Position numbers and translations under genes: made by a program. From Akkermansiaceae bacterium (GTDB taxonomy: Bacteria; Verrucomicrobiota; Verrucomicrobiia; Verrucomicrobiales; Akkermansiaceae), in assembly GCA_017798145.1 (NCBI GenBank), contig CP059069.1, positions 667,226 through 731,225 on the forward strand: a stretch of DNA of 64,000 nucleotides, read 5' to 3'. This document shows, in pieces, positions 16,127 through 26,930 of the stretch. Each line of letters starts with the position of its first letter. Position 1 is the first letter of the stretch. The notes beneath the pieces are model-generated. The model saw only the letters and a program-made list of their open reading frames with translations, was not told where the DNA came from and ran no database searches.

Positions 16127-17020
16127 TCAGAGTTCGCTCAGCGGTTTTTTGAGATATTGCTCATCGCGCAGCTTCCGGAGATATTCCAGATACCTTTGCT
16201 GTGCCTCCAGGCTTTTCCCGTCTCTCGCAGGCGCGGTGCCGGATGACGCGATGCCTACCGGCTGCTGCCCGTATTTTTTCCAGGGACCGTAGGGCACCTG
16301 GCCTTCCTCGACAAAACGCCAATGGACTTTCTCGCCGGATTTCACGCCGAGGTAATCGCGGATTGATGGTGAGAGATCGATGCCGGCCGCCTGGTTCTGG
16401 CTGGTCTTCGGAGCCTTGTTGCCAAAGACGTAGGCCCAATCGTCCGTGACCCATGGGCCGCAGTCCTCCCATTGGGCGTAGCAACTCCTCTTGTTGACGT
16501 AGATCTGTACCCAGCGGCCTTTGAGGACGGTTTTCCCCGGCGCGGGGTTCATCCTGGAAAACCACGGGATGACTTTTGCCGCCTCGGGCTTGTGGCTGTT
16601 CCAGCCAAGGACGTCGTTGTAGGGAAGGGCTACGTAAAATGGGTTGAGCTTAGGGATGAAATCCTTGGGCCGGAACTCGCCTGTGGCGTGGTTGGCGATG
16701 CGCTTTTCCGGATCCGGGTTGTCGTATCCCCCGAAGTTTTCCGCCCACCGGGTATCCCATGAGGATTTGCAATTCGGGGTCGGGTTGCGCGCGGTAGGCT
16801 GCTCGCCGCACCAGAAAATCGTGGCCGTGATGTAGGTTTTCCAGGGATAGAGCGCCCTCGAGGAAGGGGTGACAGGCCTCGGTGGTGAGATAGGGCGGCT
16901 GCCTGTGGGGATGACGACCCGTGGCGCCCCTTCCTGGATACCCTGCCCGGCCAGCGGTGCCTGGGATACCAGGAGCGCTGCGGCGAAGGGCAATTTGTTT
17001 CCAAGGAAATTCTGTAGCAT
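16127..17020 (-). CDS. Secreted protein of unknown function with a DPBB-like segment
   Basis: This is a 297-aa exported protein. The signal peptide ends near ...APLAGQG (about residue 26), followed by a Pro-rich linker. The body is rich in Trp, Tyr and Pro. It has paired cysteines (IFWCGEQ, TPNCKSSW, KRSCYAQWEDCGPW). The block YAQWEDCGPWVTDDWAYVFG followed by AAGIDLSPSIRDYLG recalls double-psi beta-barrel proteins of the RlpA type, where a CGPW/GxDLSP pairing forms the peptidoglycan-binding core. This is a weak resemblance, not a confident assignment. The C-terminus is a short charged helix (EAQQRYLEYLRKLRDEQ). It is convergent with the RlmI-like gene. Confidence 0.65.
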   Translation of the reverse strand: MLQNFLGNKLPFAAALLVSQAPLAGQGIQEGAPRVVIPTGSRPISPPRPVTPSSRALYPWKTYITATIFWCGEQPTARNPTPNCKSSWDTRWAENFGGYDNPDPEKRIANHATGEFRPKDFIPKLNPFYVALPYNDVLGWNSHKPEAAKVIPWFSRMNPAPGKTVLKGRWVQIYVNKRSCYAQWEDCGPWVTDDWAYVFGNKAPKTSQNQAAGIDLSPSIRDYLGVKSGEKVHWRFVEEGQVPYGPWKKYGQQPVGIASSGTAPARDGKSLEAQQRYLEYLRKLRDEQYLKKPLSEL

Positions 17021-17100
17021 CCGTTAAGTAATGGCTTCTTGCTGGCAATTTTCTACCCTAAAAAACTCCTGCGGACAAGCCAAAGCCCATGCCATACCCC

Positions 17101-17844
17101 ATGAAACGCATCATCCCCACGCATCTTCTCCTCGCAGCCTCCCTATTGGCCGCCGAGACGAGGACATGGACGAACCCTGATGGGACAAAATCCTTTGAGG
17201 CGGAATTCGTCTCCAGGGGCAAGGATACGGTGAGCCTCTTGCGCAGCGATGGCAGGAAACTGGAGATCAAGCTGACCCTCCTTCACCACGAAGACCAGCG
17301 CTGGGTGAATGCCAACCACCCGGCGGATGGCGGCGACCCGGTGCCGGATCCGGACGCCGTCTTTGACACGCTGAAATTCGGCGACAGCCGGGACAGCGTC
17401 ACGGAAAAGCTCAAGGCGAGCAAGATGGTGGAGACGGCGGTGGCGGGGACTTTTTTCGGGCGTACCGGGCTGAACGGGATTTTCCGCACCAGGCACGAGA
17501 TCGGCGGGCTTTTCTGCTACCTATTTTTCGATTGGGACGAGGGCGGCGGGCTGAAGGAAATCACCCTCCAGACCGAGGGCAAGCCTGCCGCGCAATACGA
17601 CTCCACGCTGAAGCCATGCTGGGCGCAGCTTGTCGAGCTCATCGGCCCCATCCATGGCAAGGCCTTGCAGGACGCAGGTTTCCCGGCTTCGACAAAACTT
17701 GCGGAAGGGCAGATGCTCGCCAGCCACCTCTGGAACATCGAGAGCGGCGGCTCCGTGATGCTGGGCACTTCCCGCGTGGGCGATGAATACCAGGTTTCCG
17801 TCCGTTTCACCCGCGAAAAAATCCCCGTGAACCGGACACCGTGA
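17101..17844 (+). CDS. Secreted SHD1-like domain protein
   Basis: This is a 247-aa exported protein. The signal peptide is MKRIIPTHLLLAASLLAAE. I start at ATG 17101 because it begins this peptide; ATG 17089 would add four residues. Residues ~19-70 (RTWTNPDGTKSFEAEF, DTVSLLRSDGRKLEI, LTLLHHEDQRWVN) match the SLA1-homology 1-type repeat found in many Verrucomicrobia and Planctomycetes secreted proteins. The remainder (~75-247) has a repeated alpha/beta look (KFGDSRDSVTEKLKASKMV, GLFCYLFFDWDEGGGLKEI) of a kind seen in small lipoproteins that bind or sense other proteins. The function is unknown. It lies alone between two leftward genes. Confidence 0.7.
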   Translation: MKRIIPTHLLLAASLLAAETRTWTNPDGTKSFEAEFVSRGKDTVSLLRSDGRKLEIKLTLLHHEDQRWVNANHPADGGDPVPDPDAVFDTLKFGDSRDSVTEKLKASKMVETAVAGTFFGRTGLNGIFRTRHEIGGLFCYLFFDWDEGGGLKEITLQTEGKPAAQYDSTLKPCWAQLVELIGPIHGKALQDAGFPASTKLAEGQMLASHLWNIESGGSVMLGTSRVGDEYQVSVRFTREKIPVNRTP

Positions 17845-17859
17845 GGAGCCAGCGCGACA

Positions 17860-18507
17860 TTACCACAAGGTTTTGGGAGCCACCCACTCGCGGGTTTCGC
17901 GGATCTTTTCCAAGCGCTCCACCTCAAGCCGGTAACGCCTGAGCCGGATTTCATCATCATCCATTTCGGCCGACCATCGCCACATCTGCCGGGTTTGGGC
18001 GATCCGCCCATCCAGGCCATCGGCCCAGGCGGCTTCCTCTGCCCGGTATGCGGCGATGCTCCAGCCGAGGGGGATCGCAATGAACAGGGTCACGGCAAGG
18101 CGCATCCGCCATTTTCCGGCCACATTGCGGGTGGACATCCAGCCGAAGAATGCCGCCAACGCCGATCCGAGGGTTGAGTAGAATACGAAATTGCCTGCGG
18201 TCGAAAACGGGAAACAACCGGGCGTCCTAAGGTAAAACATGAAATCCGGCGCATACCACAATCCCCCGCTGAGGGTGTGCAAAGCGGGCATGTTGTACAG
18301 AAAACCAATCACAAACTGGAACCAGAAGCCTGCGTAAAGGGTGCCACAGATCAGCATGACCCGCATCCAGGCCTCCCAGCGGCGCGCTTCCCCAGCTCGC
18401 AGATCCGCCTGCCGCAATCGCGCGGCTCTCCCCCTAGCTGGGATGCCTCTCAGGCGCAGGCGCGGACGGCTTGGCTCCCCCTCTGGGAAAATGAGCTTTG
18501 CGGGCAC
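17860..18507 (-). CDS. Small polytopic membrane protein of unknown function
   Basis: This is a protein of about 215 aa with a basic N-terminal region (RPRLRLRGIPARGRAARLRQ), then about four membrane helices. The first is MLICGTLYAGFWFQFVIGFL, the next lies around FSTAGNFVFYSTLGSALAAFFGW, and another is LAVTLFIAIPLGWSIAAY. A charged, coiled C-terminal tail (RLRRYRLEVERLEKIRETREW) follows. I do not recognise a family. The start is uncertain: GTG at 18507 keeps the basic segment, which looks like real coding sequence, while ATG at 18366 would begin at the first helix. It lies downstream of alaS on the same strand. Confidence 0.6.
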   Translation of the reverse strand: MPAKLIFPEGEPSRPRLRLRGIPARGRAARLRQADLRAGEARRWEAWMRVMLICGTLYAGFWFQFVIGFLYNMPALHTLSGGLWYAPDFMFYLRTPGCFPFSTAGNFVFYSTLGSALAAFFGWMSTRNVAGKWRMRLAVTLFIAIPLGWSIAAYRAEEAAWADGLDGRIAQTRQMWRWSAEMDDDEIRLRRYRLEVERLEKIRETREWVAPKTLW

Positions 18508-18560
18508 GTAAATATCGAAGGAGGAAACCGGCTGCCGGTCAAGCCTCCGAAACGATGGGT

Positions 18561-18575
18561 TGTCAGCGGCTGACA
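18561..18575. repeat. Perfect short palindrome after alaS
   Basis: TGTCAGC-G-GCTGACA has seven perfectly paired bases and a one-base centre, and lies 6 bases past the alaS stop. It could be a protein-binding site or a weak attenuator for the downstream membrane-protein gene. No T-run follows. Confidence 0.35.
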
Positions 18576-18581
18576 GGGAGG

Positions 18582-21398
<2,817 letters not shown>

Positions 21399-21761
21399 GG
21401 TCGGGCGCGCAAAATGGACAAAGTCCCGGAAACTTGGAACTCTAAACTTCGAGGAGTGGCGAGTGATCAGTAAACAGTGATCGGTTGAAGACTCGGGCTG
21501 TGACGTATGGAATTCGGGTAATTTGCTCAGCTTTGAGGTTTAGGGTTTAAAGTTTAGAGTTTTGAAGTTGGTGGCACGGAAAACGCTTCAAATTGCGTTA
21601 TTCCCGTGGTTAGCGGATGGGCTGCGGCGGATTCAAGTTCTCCCTCGGGGGCGCTGGGTTCGCCGCAGCGATCCGGGTGGGAACCAGAGGGCGCTGAATT
21701 GATGTTGCCCCCTCCAGTGGCCTGTGTTCTTATCCGCGCCCCCGAGCGCGGGATCGATTTT
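21399..21761. other. 363-bp divergent intergenic region between alaS and glyS
   Basis: It carries promoters for both synthetase genes (not individually recognisable) and a long inverted repeat of the CTAAACT family (21431-21570). Between the arms lies a phrase with partial self-similarity (GTGATCAGTAAACAGTGATCGG, 21463-21484). I see no T-box, riboswitch or tRNA-like structure. Confidence 0.6.
21438..21561. repeat. Intergenic inverted repeat (CTAAACT family), copy 2
   Basis: AACTCTAAACTT (21438-21449) is perfectly complementary to AAGTTTAGAGTT (21550-21561). Partial pairing extends outward (AACTTGG at 21431 against the GAAGTTGG region near 21564). The loop is 100 bases. The same core, CTAAACT/AGTTTAG, forms the repeat at 14842-14915. 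Confidence 0.65.
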
Positions 21762-23132
21762 ATGGCAAACAAGGATGTAACGGACCCGGTGCGGATGGAG
21801 AAGATCGTATCGCTCTGCAAGCGCAGGGGCTTCATTTTCCAGGCGGGCGAACTCTACGGGGGACTCAACGGCTGCTGGGACTACGGCCCGCTCGGCGCGG
21901 AACTTAAGCGCAACCTAAAGGACTACTGGTGGCGCAAGACCGTGCAGGAGCGCGACGACGTGCTTGGCATGGATGGATCGATCCTGACCATGGAGCAGGT
22001 GCTCCAGTCTTCCGGCCATATCGGTGGGTTCAGCGATCCGATGGTGGACTGCAAGACCTGCAAGGGGCGCTTCCGCGCGGACAGTCTCGATACCTTCCAG
22101 TGCAAGGAAAAACCAAGCGTCTGCCCGGGGGCTTCGCCGAAATGCGAGCTGACCGAGCCCCGCGAGTTCAACCTCATGCTCCAAACGAACTTCGGAGCCA
22201 CCGGAGAGCAGATCGCCTACCTACGTCCGGAGACCGCCCAGTCGATTTTCTGCCAATACAAGAACGTGCTCGATTCGAACCGCGTGAAACTGCCCTTCGG
22301 CATCGCGCAGGTCGGGAAATCATTCCGCAACGAGATCAACCCGCGGAACTTCACCTTCCGCTCCCGCGAGTTCGAGCAGATGGAGATCGAGTACTTCTGC
22401 CGCCCGGAGGACGGCATGCGCCTCACCGATGAGTGGTTGGAAACCCGCCTTTGCTTCTACGAGGAAATCGGCATCCCGCGCGCCAAGCTCCACATCCTGG
22501 ATGTCCCGGACGGCGACCGCGCGTTCTACTCGAAGAAAACCTACGACATCGAATACGAGTTCCCCTTCGGCATCCAGGAACTGGAAGGCGTGGCCTACCG
22601 CACGGATTACGACCTCGGCGTCCACGCGAAGGGCTCCGGGAGGCCGCTTGAGTATTTCGACGAGGAGACCAAGGAGCGTTTCCTCCCGCATGTGGTGGAG
22701 CCATCCGCTGGCTGCGACCGCACGGTGCTGGCTCTCATCTGTGAGGCCTTCGACGAGGAGGAACTCGGCAGCGACGGCAAGAGCGATGTCCGCACGGTCA
22801 TGCGCTTCATGCCCTCGATGGCGCCGATCAAGGTCGCAATTTTCCCCCTTCTGAAAAAGAACGAGGACCAGGTCCGCATCTGCCGGGAGATCCAGAAGTC
22901 ACTCCGGCCGTGGATGAACGTGTTCTACGACGACAGCGGAGCCGTAGGCCGCCGCTACCGGCGCCAGGACGAGGTCGGCACGCCGTTCTGCATCACCGTC
23001 GATTTCGAGACCCTCGGAGAGGAAGATCCATCCCTGAAAGGCACCGTCACCCTCCGCCACCGGGATTCCATGCAGCAGGAGCGCATTCCTGTGGATGAAT
23101 TGCTTCCTTGGCTGCTGGCAAGGATTCGGTAA
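21762..23132 (+). CDS. glyS: Glycyl-tRNA synthetase, homodimeric (alpha2) type
   Basis: This 456-aa class IIa synthetase is of the single-chain type also found in eukaryotes, not the alpha/beta glyQ/glyS type. It charges tRNA-Gly. Motif 2 is KSFRNEINPRNFTFRSREFEQMEIE and motif 3 is VVEPSAGCDRTVLAL. The N-terminal YGPLGAELKRNLKDYWWR and the cysteine-bearing insertion (CKTCKGRF) are typical. The frame is open 156 bases further upstream, but ATG 21762 gives the normal MANKDVTDPVRMEKIVSLCKRRG beginning. A tRNA-Gly(GCC) is present at the right end of the window. Confidence 0.97.
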   Translation: MANKDVTDPVRMEKIVSLCKRRGFIFQAGELYGGLNGCWDYGPLGAELKRNLKDYWWRKTVQERDDVLGMDGSILTMEQVLQSSGHIGGFSDPMVDCKTCKGRFRADSLDTFQCKEKPSVCPGASPKCELTEPREFNLMLQTNFGATGEQIAYLRPETAQSIFCQYKNVLDSNRVKLPFGIAQVGKSFRNEINPRNFTFRSREFEQMEIEYFCRPEDGMRLTDEWLETRLCFYEEIGIPRAKLHILDVPDGDRAFYSKKTYDIEYEFPFGIQELEGVAYRTDYDLGVHAKGSGRPLEYFDEETKERFLPHVVEPSAGCDRTVLALICEAFDEEELGSDGKSDVRTVMRFMPSMAPIKVAIFPLLKKNEDQVRICREIQKSLRPWMNVFYDDSGAVGRRYRRQDEVGTPFCITVDFETLGEEDPSLKGTVTLRHRDSMQQERIPVDELLPWLLARIR

Positions 23133-23191
23133 TTTGAAGTTGCAAGAAGCCCCCCGCCCATTCATCCAAGGGGGCGAGAAAACCAAGCACC

Positions 23192-23428
23192 ATGGCAGAC
23201 AAGGAAGATAGGAACGAAGAGAACGTCGGCGGGAAATTTTATGTCGATAGCCAATGCATCGACTGCGATCTCTGCCGTGAGACCGCACCGGCGAATTTCA
23301 CGCGGGCGGAGGACGAGGGATACTCCTACGTTTTCAAGCAACCGGAGACCGACGAGGAGCTCGAGCAATGCAAGGAAGCCATGGAAGGCTGCCCGGTCGA
23401 GGCCATCGGCGAAGACGGGGACGAGTGA
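23192..23428 (+). CDS. 4Fe-4S ferredoxin
   Basis: This is a small acidic electron-transfer protein of 78 aa. It has the single-cluster pattern CIDCDLC (Cys22, Cys25, Cys28) and a distal CP pair (Cys67-Pro68), with one more cysteine (Cys60) nearby. The layout (DSQCIDC, APANF, then EGCPVEAIGED) is that of the monocluster ferredoxins common in Bacteroidetes/Verrucomicrobia-type genomes. The redox partner is unknown. It lies 60 bp after glyS and 5 bp before the dciA-like gene, probably in one transcript with both. Confidence 0.92.
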   Translation: MADKEDRNEENVGGKFYVDSQCIDCDLCRETAPANFTRAEDEGYSYVFKQPETDEELEQCKEAMEGCPVEAIGEDGDE

Positions 23429-23433
23429 ACCCC

Positions 23434-23820
23434 ATGGCCTCGCCACGGAGAAAAAAACCAACGCGCCGGGCGGGGATACACGAGGATCTGATGCGCGAAT
23501 GGCTCGGCTGCGACAAGCCGGACAATCTTGGTGCGAACATCAGCCAGGCAGGCGCATGGGTGGACTCCATCCTGAAGTCCCAGTTTTTTGCGGACGGGCT
23601 GAATGAAGATGAGCTGAAATCCGCATGGAAGGAGATCGCGGGCGAGTTCATCGGCGCGAACACGCAGCCCGCATCCGTAAAGGACGGCCACCTGGTCCTC
23701 CGCGTCACCCAACCGGCGATGCGCTTTCATCTGGAACAACTCAAACCCCAGCTCCTGAAAACCATCCAGGAACGCTTCGGGAAAGCGAAAGTGAGGTCGA
23801 TACGCTTCAACCTGGGATAA
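23434..23820 (+). CDS. DciA-like (DUF721) protein, probable helicase loader
   Basis: This is a 128-aa protein. A basic, disordered N-terminus (MASPRRKKPTRRAGIHEDL) is followed by a DUF721-type KH-like fold (LKSAWKEIAGEFIGANTQPAS, HLVLRVTQPAMRFHLEQLKPQLL, KVRSIRFNLG). DciA is the ancestral loader of the replicative helicase DnaB in bacteria without DnaC/DnaI. It converges on dnaG, 24 bp away, which supports a replication role. Members of DUF721 are often named only by the domain, so the loader function is inference. ATG 23434 gives the expected short basic start. The frame is open further upstream inside the ferredoxin gene, but that is not needed. Confidence 0.78.
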   Translation: MASPRRKKPTRRAGIHEDLMREWLGCDKPDNLGANISQAGAWVDSILKSQFFADGLNEDELKSAWKEIAGEFIGANTQPASVKDGHLVLRVTQPAMRFHLEQLKPQLLKTIQERFGKAKVRSIRFNLG

Positions 23821-23844
23821 GATCCCGGTTTCGGTGAGGGCACT

Positions 23845-25737
23845 TCACTTCTTCCATTTCTCCCAAGGCTTTTTCTCCGCCTTGATCGTTTCCTGAGGAA
23901 GTTCGTCATCGTAGAGGGAGCGGCCTGTCCATCGGAGCAGGCCGGCGATTTCCTTGGCCTCCTCAAGGAGTTCCTTCATCCGCTCCGGTGATATGCCCGG
24001 TTCGTTGAGGGCGGCTTTCACGGCGGCATCGCGCTTCTGGAGGACTACGGCGGAGAGCATCCCGAGCGATTGCTCCGCCGCCTGCAAGCCGTCCGCCGGG
24101 GTGACATCGCCTGCGCCCATGAGTTTGTTGAGCGCCATCTGTTCGCTTTTCCGCAGCCCTGAGATGAAGGCGTTCACTGCGGCGCTCGAACCCGGATCTG
24201 GCGATGCGGCGAGGATCTTTTCCAGCAGCCCGACACCCTCCACCCATGCCTTTGCCTCGTGGAGGGTCTCGAACTGCTCGCCGAGGAAATGCTGCGCCGG
24301 GGCGGATGTCAGCCCGAGGTGACAGAGGTAGCCGACGGTGCGATCCAGCGGTACGGGCGCGACGGTCACCTCTTCCTCCGCGTCCTGCCCACGCACCGGC
24401 CTCTGCGACTGGGTTTTCGACTTCCTGACCGCGGCGCCTATGCCCTCCCGCAAGGTCGCTGAGCCGAGGCCGAGCATGCTGGCCACCACATTGATTTGCT
24501 GGTCGCGCGCGGCATGGTCTCCCATCGCGGCGAGCAATTCCGTGCATTCACGCGCCATCTGAGCCCTGCCCTCTGCGGTTTCCAAACGTCCAGCCGCCCG
24601 CGCAACCTGAATCTTGAAATCAAAGAAACCAGTGGCCTCCCCCACCAGCTTGCGGAAGCCGTCAACACCATGTTCCCTCAGGAATGAATCCGGATCGTAC
24701 CCGGCGGGCAGTTGCACCATCACAACGGACAGACCCTCGGCCGCCAAACCGCGGAAAGCCCCTTCGCTTGCCTTGATCCCAGCGCTATCCGCGTCGTAAC
24801 ACAACGCGGCAGTCTGTGCGTAGCGTTTCAATATCCTCGCCTGATGCGGGGTGAATGCCGTCCCCTGAGAGGCGATTGCGTTTTCGACACCGCTTTCATG
24901 GCACGCGATCGCATCGATCTGCCCCTCACAGATGATCACGGTCTTCTCTTTCAGGATCGCCTTTTTCGCCATGCTTAGCCCGAAGAGCACATTCGATTTC
25001 TTGAAGATATCGGTCTCCGGGGAGTTGATGTATTTCCCGGATCGCGGGTCTTCGCGAAGCTGCCTGCCACTAAAGGCGATCACATCGCCGACCTCGTTTC
25101 TGATCGGAAACATCAGCCTGTCGCGGAATCTGACATAAATCCCGGCCGCCGGCCTGCTCTCATCCTTGAGAGCGGCCAGGCCGGAGCCAACGAGATCCTT
25201 GCCCGTGTATTTCCGCTCCCTGGCCCAATCGAGGAAGGTCTTGGCATTCTCCGGCATCCAGCCGATCTCCCAGCGCTCCGCCATCTCGCGGCCGAAGCCG
25301 CGGCTTTTCAGGTAGTCCCGCGCGTGCTGGCAGTCCGGGTTTTTCCTCAGTTGCTCGTGGAAAAACGCGGAAGCCTCACGGTGGAGGTCGAGCAGTCTCC
25401 CACGGGATTTCCTAGCCGCCCGTGCGTTTGGATCATCAGGCTCCTCATCGAGATGGACGCCCGCCTTGGAGGCGAGTTTCTTGAGCGCATCCATGAAGAG
25501 AAGCCCCTCGTGCTCCATGACGAAGGAGATCGCGTTTCCGCTCTTGCCGCAACCGAAGCAGTGGTAGAACTGATTCTGCGCGCTGACGTTGAACGAAGGG
25601 GTTTTCTCATGGTGGAAAGGGCAGTTCGCCTTGTAGTTGGTGCCCGCGCGCTTGAGCGGGATATAGCTGTTGATCAGATCGACGATGTCCGTCGCCGCCA
25701 GCACCTGCTCAATCGTTTCCCTGGGGATCAGACCCAC
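23845..25737 (-). CDS. dnaG: DNA primase
   Basis: DnaG makes RNA primers for replication. At 630 aa it is of normal length. The N-terminal CHC2 zinc domain has CPFHHEKTPSF and HCFGCGKSGN (Cys39, His42, Cys60, Cys63). The central TOPRIM domain includes VIICEGQIDAIACHESG and ALCYDADSAGIKAS. The RNA-polymerase-type segment YINSPETDIFKKSNVLFGL is conserved in the family. The C-terminal ~200 residues correspond to the helicase-interaction domain and are poorly conserved, as usual. The start ATG gives MGLIPRETIEQVLAATDIVDLI. The SET-domain gene ends 3 bp upstream on the same strand, so the two are likely co-transcribed. Confidence 0.97.
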   Translation of the reverse strand: MGLIPRETIEQVLAATDIVDLINSYIPLKRAGTNYKANCPFHHEKTPSFNVSAQNQFYHCFGCGKSGNAISFVMEHEGLLFMDALKKLASKAGVHLDEEPDDPNARAARKSRGRLLDLHREASAFFHEQLRKNPDCQHARDYLKSRGFGREMAERWEIGWMPENAKTFLDWARERKYTGKDLVGSGLAALKDESRPAAGIYVRFRDRLMFPIRNEVGDVIAFSGRQLREDPRSGKYINSPETDIFKKSNVLFGLSMAKKAILKEKTVIICEGQIDAIACHESGVENAIASQGTAFTPHQARILKRYAQTAALCYDADSAGIKASEGAFRGLAAEGLSVVMVQLPAGYDPDSFLREHGVDGFRKLVGEATGFFDFKIQVARAAGRLETAEGRAQMARECTELLAAMGDHAARDQQINVVASMLGLGSATLREGIGAAVRKSKTQSQRPVRGQDAEEEVTVAPVPLDRTVGYLCHLGLTSAPAQHFLGEQFETLHEAKAWVEGVGLLEKILAASPDPGSSAAVNAFISGLRKSEQMALNKLMGAGDVTPADGLQAAEQSLGMLSAVVLQKRDAAVKAALNEPGISPERMKELLEEAKEIAGLLRWTGRSLYDDELPQETIKAEKKPWEKWKK

Positions 25738-25740
25738 GGC

Positions 25741-26310
25741 TCAGCTCGCTTTCTCCGAGATTTTCCCGCGCCCCAGCTTCTCGTCGAGGATCTCCCATTG
25801 GCTGCGGCTGACGATGTAGCCGACGCAGCCGTCCTTTCCGCAGAGGCACGGATGGTCCTCGTAGCAATCGACGTCGAAGCCGTAATCGAAGGTCAGTTCC
25901 TCGCCCTCCGCGATGTCGCGCAGGGCATGGATAAATATCCTTTTCCCCTTCGACCAAGCCTCGCAGTTCGGATCGCAGGAGTGGTTGATCAGCCGGGCGT
26001 TGTTCCAGGGAACATTGCCGTCGATGTCGTATTTCTTGGTCAGGGTGAAAATGTAAACGGCGGCATCACCGCTGGCGATGGCGCGCTTGTGCTGGGCGGT
26101 GCCGCGTTTCGCGCTCTCCTCCTTGGAAATGATCTCACCGACGTATTCGATGATCTTTTCCTCGGGCGCGATGGCGCGCGTGGCATAAACGCCCCTGCCG
26201 TGGATTGTGGAACCGCGCACCTCGCAGAGATCGCTCTGCCCGCGCTTCCACATTTCAAGCATCCTCTTATGGAGTTCACGCTCCCCGATATGTTTCATGC
26301 CCTTCGCCAT
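25741..26310 (-). CDS. SET-domain protein lysine methyltransferase with a post-SET motif
   Basis: This 189-aa protein is built almost entirely of a SET domain. It has the N-flanking GRGVYATRAIAPEEKI, the SAM-binding NHSCDPNC (109-116), and the pseudoknot/catalytic ELTFDYGFD (138-146) with its conserved Tyr. A post-SET zinc motif follows: CLCGKDGC (Cys155, Cys157, Cys162), matching CxCx4C. It should transfer methyl groups from SAM to lysines of a protein. The bacterial substrate is unknown; chlamydial NUE and archaeal relatives modify chromatin-like proteins. ATG 26310 is preferred over far-upstream starts that would overlap the next gene. It lies between a secreted-protein gene and dnaG on the same strand. 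Confidence 0.9.
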   Translation of the reverse strand: MAKGMKHIGERELHKRMLEMWKRGQSDLCEVRGSTIHGRGVYATRAIAPEEKIIEYVGEIISKEESAKRGTAQHKRAIASGDAAVYIFTLTKKYDIDGNVPWNNARLINHSCDPNCEAWSKGKRIFIHALRDIAEGEELTFDYGFDVDCYEDHPCLCGKDGCVGYIVSRSQWEILDEKLGRGKISEKAS

Positions 26311-26321
26311 GCGCGTTATCC

Positions 26322-26930
26322 TTACCTGATCTGTTTTTTTTCCAAAGGAGGAAGTTCGAGATCCTGGGGCAAAGTGATGAAAAGGCTGCGCAGTTCGTTC
26401 ACCGTCACAGCGGAGCCGTCGATGAAGGTCCAGTCGTCCTTGCCCTTGTCGCAGATCGCCACCTGGAAGCCGGTGCTCTCGATGTTCACCGCCACCGGAT
26501 CGCCCTGGATCATCGCCCGGAATCTGGTGACTGTGGGAACCAGCACCAGCCACTTGGTGAAGCGGAGCTTCTCAACCTGCTCGCCGTCGATCACCTCCAC
26601 CGTTTTCCCCGGATAAACCTCGAAAGGCCTGGGCTGGCCGGAGGGCTTGAAATCCGTGATCGAGATACCCTGCTGGAGCATCTGTTTCGCAACACCATCA
26701 AGCTGCTGCTGGAGCTTATCCATGCCTCCCATCCGCTTCGCACTCCTTTCCTTCCACACGGGATACATCCTCTCGATGGCAACCTGATACCTGCCGAGCA
26801 CCACTTCCCGGCCAAGCTCCCCCACCGCCTTCACCGCAGCCGCCGTGACCTCGGGAGGCACCGGCTGCGTCTCCACATCCTGGGCGTGGATACCCGCAGA
26901 CATGGCAAAAATAAGCAGCAGGCGTTTCAT
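26322..26930 (-). CDS. Secreted protein of unknown function
   Basis: This is a 202-aa exported protein. The signal peptide is MKRLLLIFAMSAGIHAQ (cleavage after HA). The mature part has a helical first half (VTAAAVKAVGELGREVVLGRY, MDKLQQQLDGVAKQML) and a beta-rich second half ending in FITLPQDLELPPLEKKQI. The later segment (FTKWLVLVPTVTRF, WTFIDGSAVTVNELRSLF) looks like a small alpha+beta domain of the NTF2-like or DUF4440 type, but I cannot assign a family. ATG 26930 begins the signal peptide. Longer frames run antisense to hflK and are not credible. It precedes the SET-domain gene by 11 bp and is divergent from hflK. Confidence 0.7.
   Translation of the reverse strand: MKRLLLIFAMSAGIHAQDVETQPVPPEVTAAAVKAVGELGREVVLGRYQVAIERMYPVWKERSAKRMGGMDKLQQQLDGVAKQMLQQGISITDFKPSGQPRPFEVYPGKTVEVIDGEQVEKLRFTKWLVLVPTVTRFRAMIQGDPVAVNIESTGFQVAICDKGKDDWTFIDGSAVTVNELRSLFITLPQDLELPPLEKKQIR

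Noticed and set aside
21399-21761. T-box or glycine riboswitch upstream of alaS or glyS
   Set aside because: No T-box sequence, specifier loop or glycine aptamer core could be found; the region is dominated by the inverted repeat.
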